DNA of 64,000 nucleotides from Heterodera schachtii (taxonomy: Eukaryota > Nematoda > Chromadorea > Rhabditida > Heteroderidae): the NCBI GenBank assembly GCA_023374025.1, contig SIJG01000028.1:628678-692677 (forward strand), written 5' to 3'. Both the position numbers and the translations under genes were made by a program. Positions 60,401 to 64,000 of the stretch are shown here, piece by piece. Position 1 is the stretch's first letter; each line of letters opens with the position of its first letter. The notes below the pieces were generated by a model, which saw only the letters and a program-made list of their open reading frames with translations, was not told where the DNA came from and searched no databases.

Positions 60401-63400
60401 TTATTTTTTGCAAAATTCATAATTATTTTTTTGGAAAGTGCTCTGGAACGCCCTAATTTTATTTAAATGTTAAATAAGGCTCTCTGATACTTTTTCTATC
60501 AAAAAGGGAGGTGAATAAAATTTTTAAAAATTTTTTAATTGCTTTTTTAATATGCGAAAAAGTTTAGGCTTAACTTTTTAGTGAAATTTCAATCACTCAT
60601 AAATTTTTGAGTAAAGCTCTGCGCATTCTGAACCAAATCCAGAACCGATGACACCATTTGAAAGAGCTCCTTTTCTAGGTTTTAATAGATTAAGCTAGCT
60701 ATTTTTGCCCACCCTTAGCGATTTTTGCCCAACCGATTTCGAAGGGTTCATTATTTATTTTTTGCAAAGTTAATCCATAATTATTTTTTCAGAAAGTGCA
60801 CTGAAACGCACCAAATTTTATTTACATGTTAAATAAGGCTCTCTGATGCTTTTACAATCAAAAAGGGCGATGAATAAATATTTTAGAAATTTTTAATTCC
60901 TTTTTAATTACACGAAAAAGTTTAGGCTTAACTTTTTTTTCAGAAACTGATCGGAAGCGCACCAAACTTTGCAGGGATACTGAAAGGACGAGAATTAACC
61001 AATTTTATCACATTAGCTTTTCATTCCTTTAAATAATTTTTTTTCGAAATAATTTTTTTTTTTTTGCTTTTTCGGTTCAGTCCCCCTGAACCCGATTTTC
61101 GGCACTCTGATAATTTTAGCACTTATAATGGGTTGTATAAAGTCGATTGTAGAAGGAATTGGAAGCGCTTAAATTGTTTGAGTACCCCAAATGGACACCT
61201 GAAAAAAATCGATTTTTTGAAAATAATTCTGGTGTGGTAAGTGTGAAGAACTGTGTTCCTCCAGGCAAAAAATTCTAAGAAAATTTATAAACATTTGTAG
61301 GGTTCTCAGCAGTTTCTCTGCAAAATTTGGTGAGCCCCTGATCAATTACAAATTATTTATGGACGAGCAAATTTTTAGAAATTTTTTATTTTTTGCAAAA
61401 TTAATTCATAAATATTTTTTCAGAGAGTGATCTGAAACGCACCAAATTTTATATACATGTTATATAAGGCACTCTGATGCTTTTTGAGGTGAATAAAATT
61501 TTTAAAAATTTTTAATTGCTTTTTAAATATGCCAAAAAGCTTAGGCTTAACTTTTTCGTGAAAATTCAATCACTCATAGTTTTACGAGTAGTGATCAGAA
61601 GCGCACGATATTTTTTAAGGGCATCCTTAAGACAAGAAAAAGCACCTCTGTGATGCTTTAAGACCAGTAACTATGAATTTAAATTTTTTATGAATTTTTA
61701 AAGTTTCACTATTTATTTATTTTTTGCAAAATTAATTCATAAATATTTTTTCAGAAAGTTATCTGGAACGCACCCAATTTTATTTACATGTTAAATAAGG
61801 CACTCTGATGCTTTTTGAGGTGAATAAAATTTTTAAAAATTTTTAATTGCTTTTTTAATATGCGAAAAAGTTTAGGCTTAACTTTTTAGTGAAATTTCAA
61901 TCACTCATAAATTTTTGAGTATAGCTCTGCGCATTCTGAACCAAATCCAGAACCGATGACACCATTAGAAAGAGCTCCTTTTCTAGGTTTTAATAGATTA
62001 AGCTAGCTATTTTTGCCCACCCTTAGCGATTTTTGCCCAACCGATTTCGAAGGGTTCATTATTTATTTTTTGCAAAATTAATTCATAAATATTTTTTCAG
62101 AAAGTGCACTGAAACGCACCCATTATTTACATGTTAAATAAGGCACTCTGATGCTTTCTTATATAAGAAGGGAGATGAATAAAATTTAAAAAATTTTTAA
62201 TTGCTTTTTAAATAAACGAAAAAGTTTAGGCTTAACTTTTTAGTGAAATTTCAATCACTCATAGTTTTACGAGTAGTGATCAGAAAAATCCCAGATTTTG
62301 CAGGGTAACTGCTGAGAACAATACCTAATTTATACTTTTTTCCCCGTTTACTAGGCCTTGTTAAAAAATTTTTTGATTTTCTGATTTTCTGTACGTTTTC
62401 AATTTTTTGCAAAATTAATTCAGTAATATTTTTTCAGAAAGTGACCTGAAACGCACCAAACTTTATTTACAGGTTAACTACGGCACCTTGATGCTTTTAA
62501 TATCAAAAAGGGATATGAATAAAATTTTTAAAAATTTTTTAATTGCTTTTTAAATATGCGAAAAAGTTTAGGCTTAACTTTTTAGTGAAAATTCAATCAC
62601 TCATAATTTTTTGCTAATTGATCAGAAGCGCACCAGGTTTTGCAGGGGCATCAAACCGACAAGGAAACGTGCTTCTGTGATGCTAACTCCAGTAATTCTG
62701 AATTTGAAATTTTTTATGAATTTTTAAAGTTTCACTATTTATTTATTTTTTGCAAAATTCATAATTATTTTTTTGGAAAGTGCTCTGGAACGCCCTAATT
62801 TTATTTACATGTTAAATAAGGCTCTCTGATGCTTTTTCTATCAAAAAGGGAGGTGAATAAAATTTTTAAAAATTTTTTAATTGCTTTTTTAATATGCGAA
62901 AAAGTTTAGGCTTAACTTTTTAGTGAAATTTCAATCACTCATAAATTTTTGAGTATAGCTCTGCGCATTCTGAACCAAATCCAGAACCGATGACACCATT
63001 AGAAAGAGCTCCTTTTCTAGGTTTTAATAGATTAAGCTAGCTATTTTTGCCCACCCTTAGCGATTTTTGCCCAACCGATTTCGAAGGGTTCATTATTTAT
63101 TTTTTGCAAAATTAATTCATAATTATTTTTTCAGAAAGTGCACTGAAACGCACCAAATTTTATTTACATGTTAAATAAGGCTCTCTGATGCTTTTACAAT
63201 CAAAAAGGGCGATGAATAAATATTTTAGAAATTTTTAATTCCTTTTTAATTACACGAAAAAGTTTAGGCTTAACTTTTTTTTCAGAAACTGATCGGAAGC
63301 GCACCAAACTTTGCAGGGATACTGAAAGGACGAGAATTAACCAATTTTATCACATTAGCTTTTCATTCCTTTAAATAATTTTTTTTCGAAATAATTTTTT

Positions 63401-64000
63401 TTTTTGGTTTTTCGGGGCAGTCCCCCTGAACCCGATTTTCGGCACTCTGATAATTTTAGCGCTTATAATGGGTTGTATAAACTCGATTGTAGAAGGAATT
63501 GGAAGCGCTTAAATTGTTTGAGTACCCCAAATGGACACTTGAAAAAACGATTTTTTGGGTTTCAGGCAGTCGCCTTGAACCGATGCGCCCAGATTTATGG
63601 GGAGACCAAATCCTTCTGGAATAGCTGCTATATGTCCCTGTAGTTTATTTTCACGTTTGATTTTTGCTCCCCATAATTATTTGAGTACCCCAAACGGACA
63701 CTTGAAAAAATCGACTTTTTGGTTTTCGGGGCAGTCCCCCTGAACCGGTGCGCCCAGATTTATGGGGAGTTCGAATCCTTCGGGAATAGCTTCCTTATAC
63801 CATGTACGTTAATTCTGCGTTGCATTTTTGCTCCCCATAAATTTTTGAGTACCCCAAATCGATACATAAAAAAATCGATTTTTTGAAAATAATTCTGGTG
63901 TGGTAAGTGTGAAGAACTGTGTTCCTCCATGCAAAAAATTCTAAGAAAATTTATAAACATTTGTAGTGTTCTCAGCAGTTTCTCTGCAAAATTTGGTGGC

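Larger units (their letters stand above)
55240..64000. repeat. Satellite array, ~340-bp monomer with higher-order repeat
   Basis: The anchor 'ttaggcttaacttttt' recurs about every 300-345 bp (near 55563, 55906, 56210, 56542, then 58077 onward). Other constant blocks are 'gcaaaattaattcataaata', 'gaaacgcaccaa', 'tttatttaca', 'gtgatcagaa' and 'ccccgtttactaggcc'. A second segment of up to about 460 bp ('cccctgaacccgattttcgg' to 'gatcaattacaaattattta') interrupts the array at 57442, 59254, 61083 and 63423. This makes a higher-order repeat of 1812, 1829 and 2340 bp. The third copy of that segment lacks its middle. Pairs of neighbouring higher-order units are nearly identical, so they were amplified recently. 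The array runs off the window end. ORFs in it (for example 59235-59552) are repeats, not genes. Confidence 0.92.

Noticed and set aside
57492..63960. Repeated ORFs of 60-105 residues in the satellite
   Set aside because: They recur only because the higher-order repeat recurs, are truncated in some copies, and lack start or splice context.

Overview
The window comes from a nematode, most likely a plant-parasitic cyst nematode (Globodera/Heterodera type). It is AT-rich, with many short introns and a notable share of GC-AG introns. It carries a cuticle collagen, a venom allergen-like protein, SPRY-domain genes and a secreted glutathione synthetase-like (GSL) gene of the kind expanded as effectors in cyst and reniform nematodes. 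No bacterial operons, phage or CRISPR are seen. Gene models were built by eye from exon ORFs, GT/GC-AG borders and matching intron phases. Species assignment is inference.

Layout. 0-7 kb: a tandem duplication with long C-tracts, a coiled-coil exon, and a seven-exon minus-strand gene of unknown function (6997-2516) with a GC-rich foldback element in an intron. 7-9.7 kb: repeats only. 9.75-12.2 kb: a five-exon RanBP9/10-like SPRY gene. 13-20 kb: a degenerate segment holding exons of an unrecognised gene, a SPRY fragment and two broken GSL copies. 20.5-22.9 kb: a novel secreted protein and a RING gene. 23.2-25.7 kb: a cuticle collagen between two identical tRNA-Lys(UUU) genes. 26.4-31.7 kb: an LRR transmembrane receptor-like gene, preceded by an inverted copy of its penultimate exon. 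32.7-34.5 kb: a hAT element with a perfect 8-bp target duplication, carrying a spliced CCHC zinc-knuckle gene. 34.7-36.5 kb: a receptor fragment, a foldback repeat and short tandem repeats. 36.5-44.6 kb: three consecutive plus-strand genes of unknown family (one with a signal peptide and basic tandem repeats, one with two C-terminal membrane helices). 45.5-47.4 kb: a complete venom allergen-like gene. 48.5-54.3 kb: an intact 12-exon secreted GSL gene, preceded by an inverted copy of its own 3' end. 55.2-64 kb: a satellite with a roughly 340-bp monomer and a 1.8-2.3 kb higher-order repeat, with a 5S rRNA-like insert.

How it fits together. Several genes look like parasitism genes: GSL, the venom allergen-like protein, the SPRY gene and novel secreted proteins. 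They sit in a repeat-rich, duplicating neighbourhood. The clearest story is GSL evolution: one intact copy with altered substrate and ATP loops, one pseudogene with dateable lesions, one exon-4 relic and one inverted tail. The two most unusual observations are the gene-carrying hAT element and the repeated pattern of a gene preceded by an inverted copy of its own 3' part.
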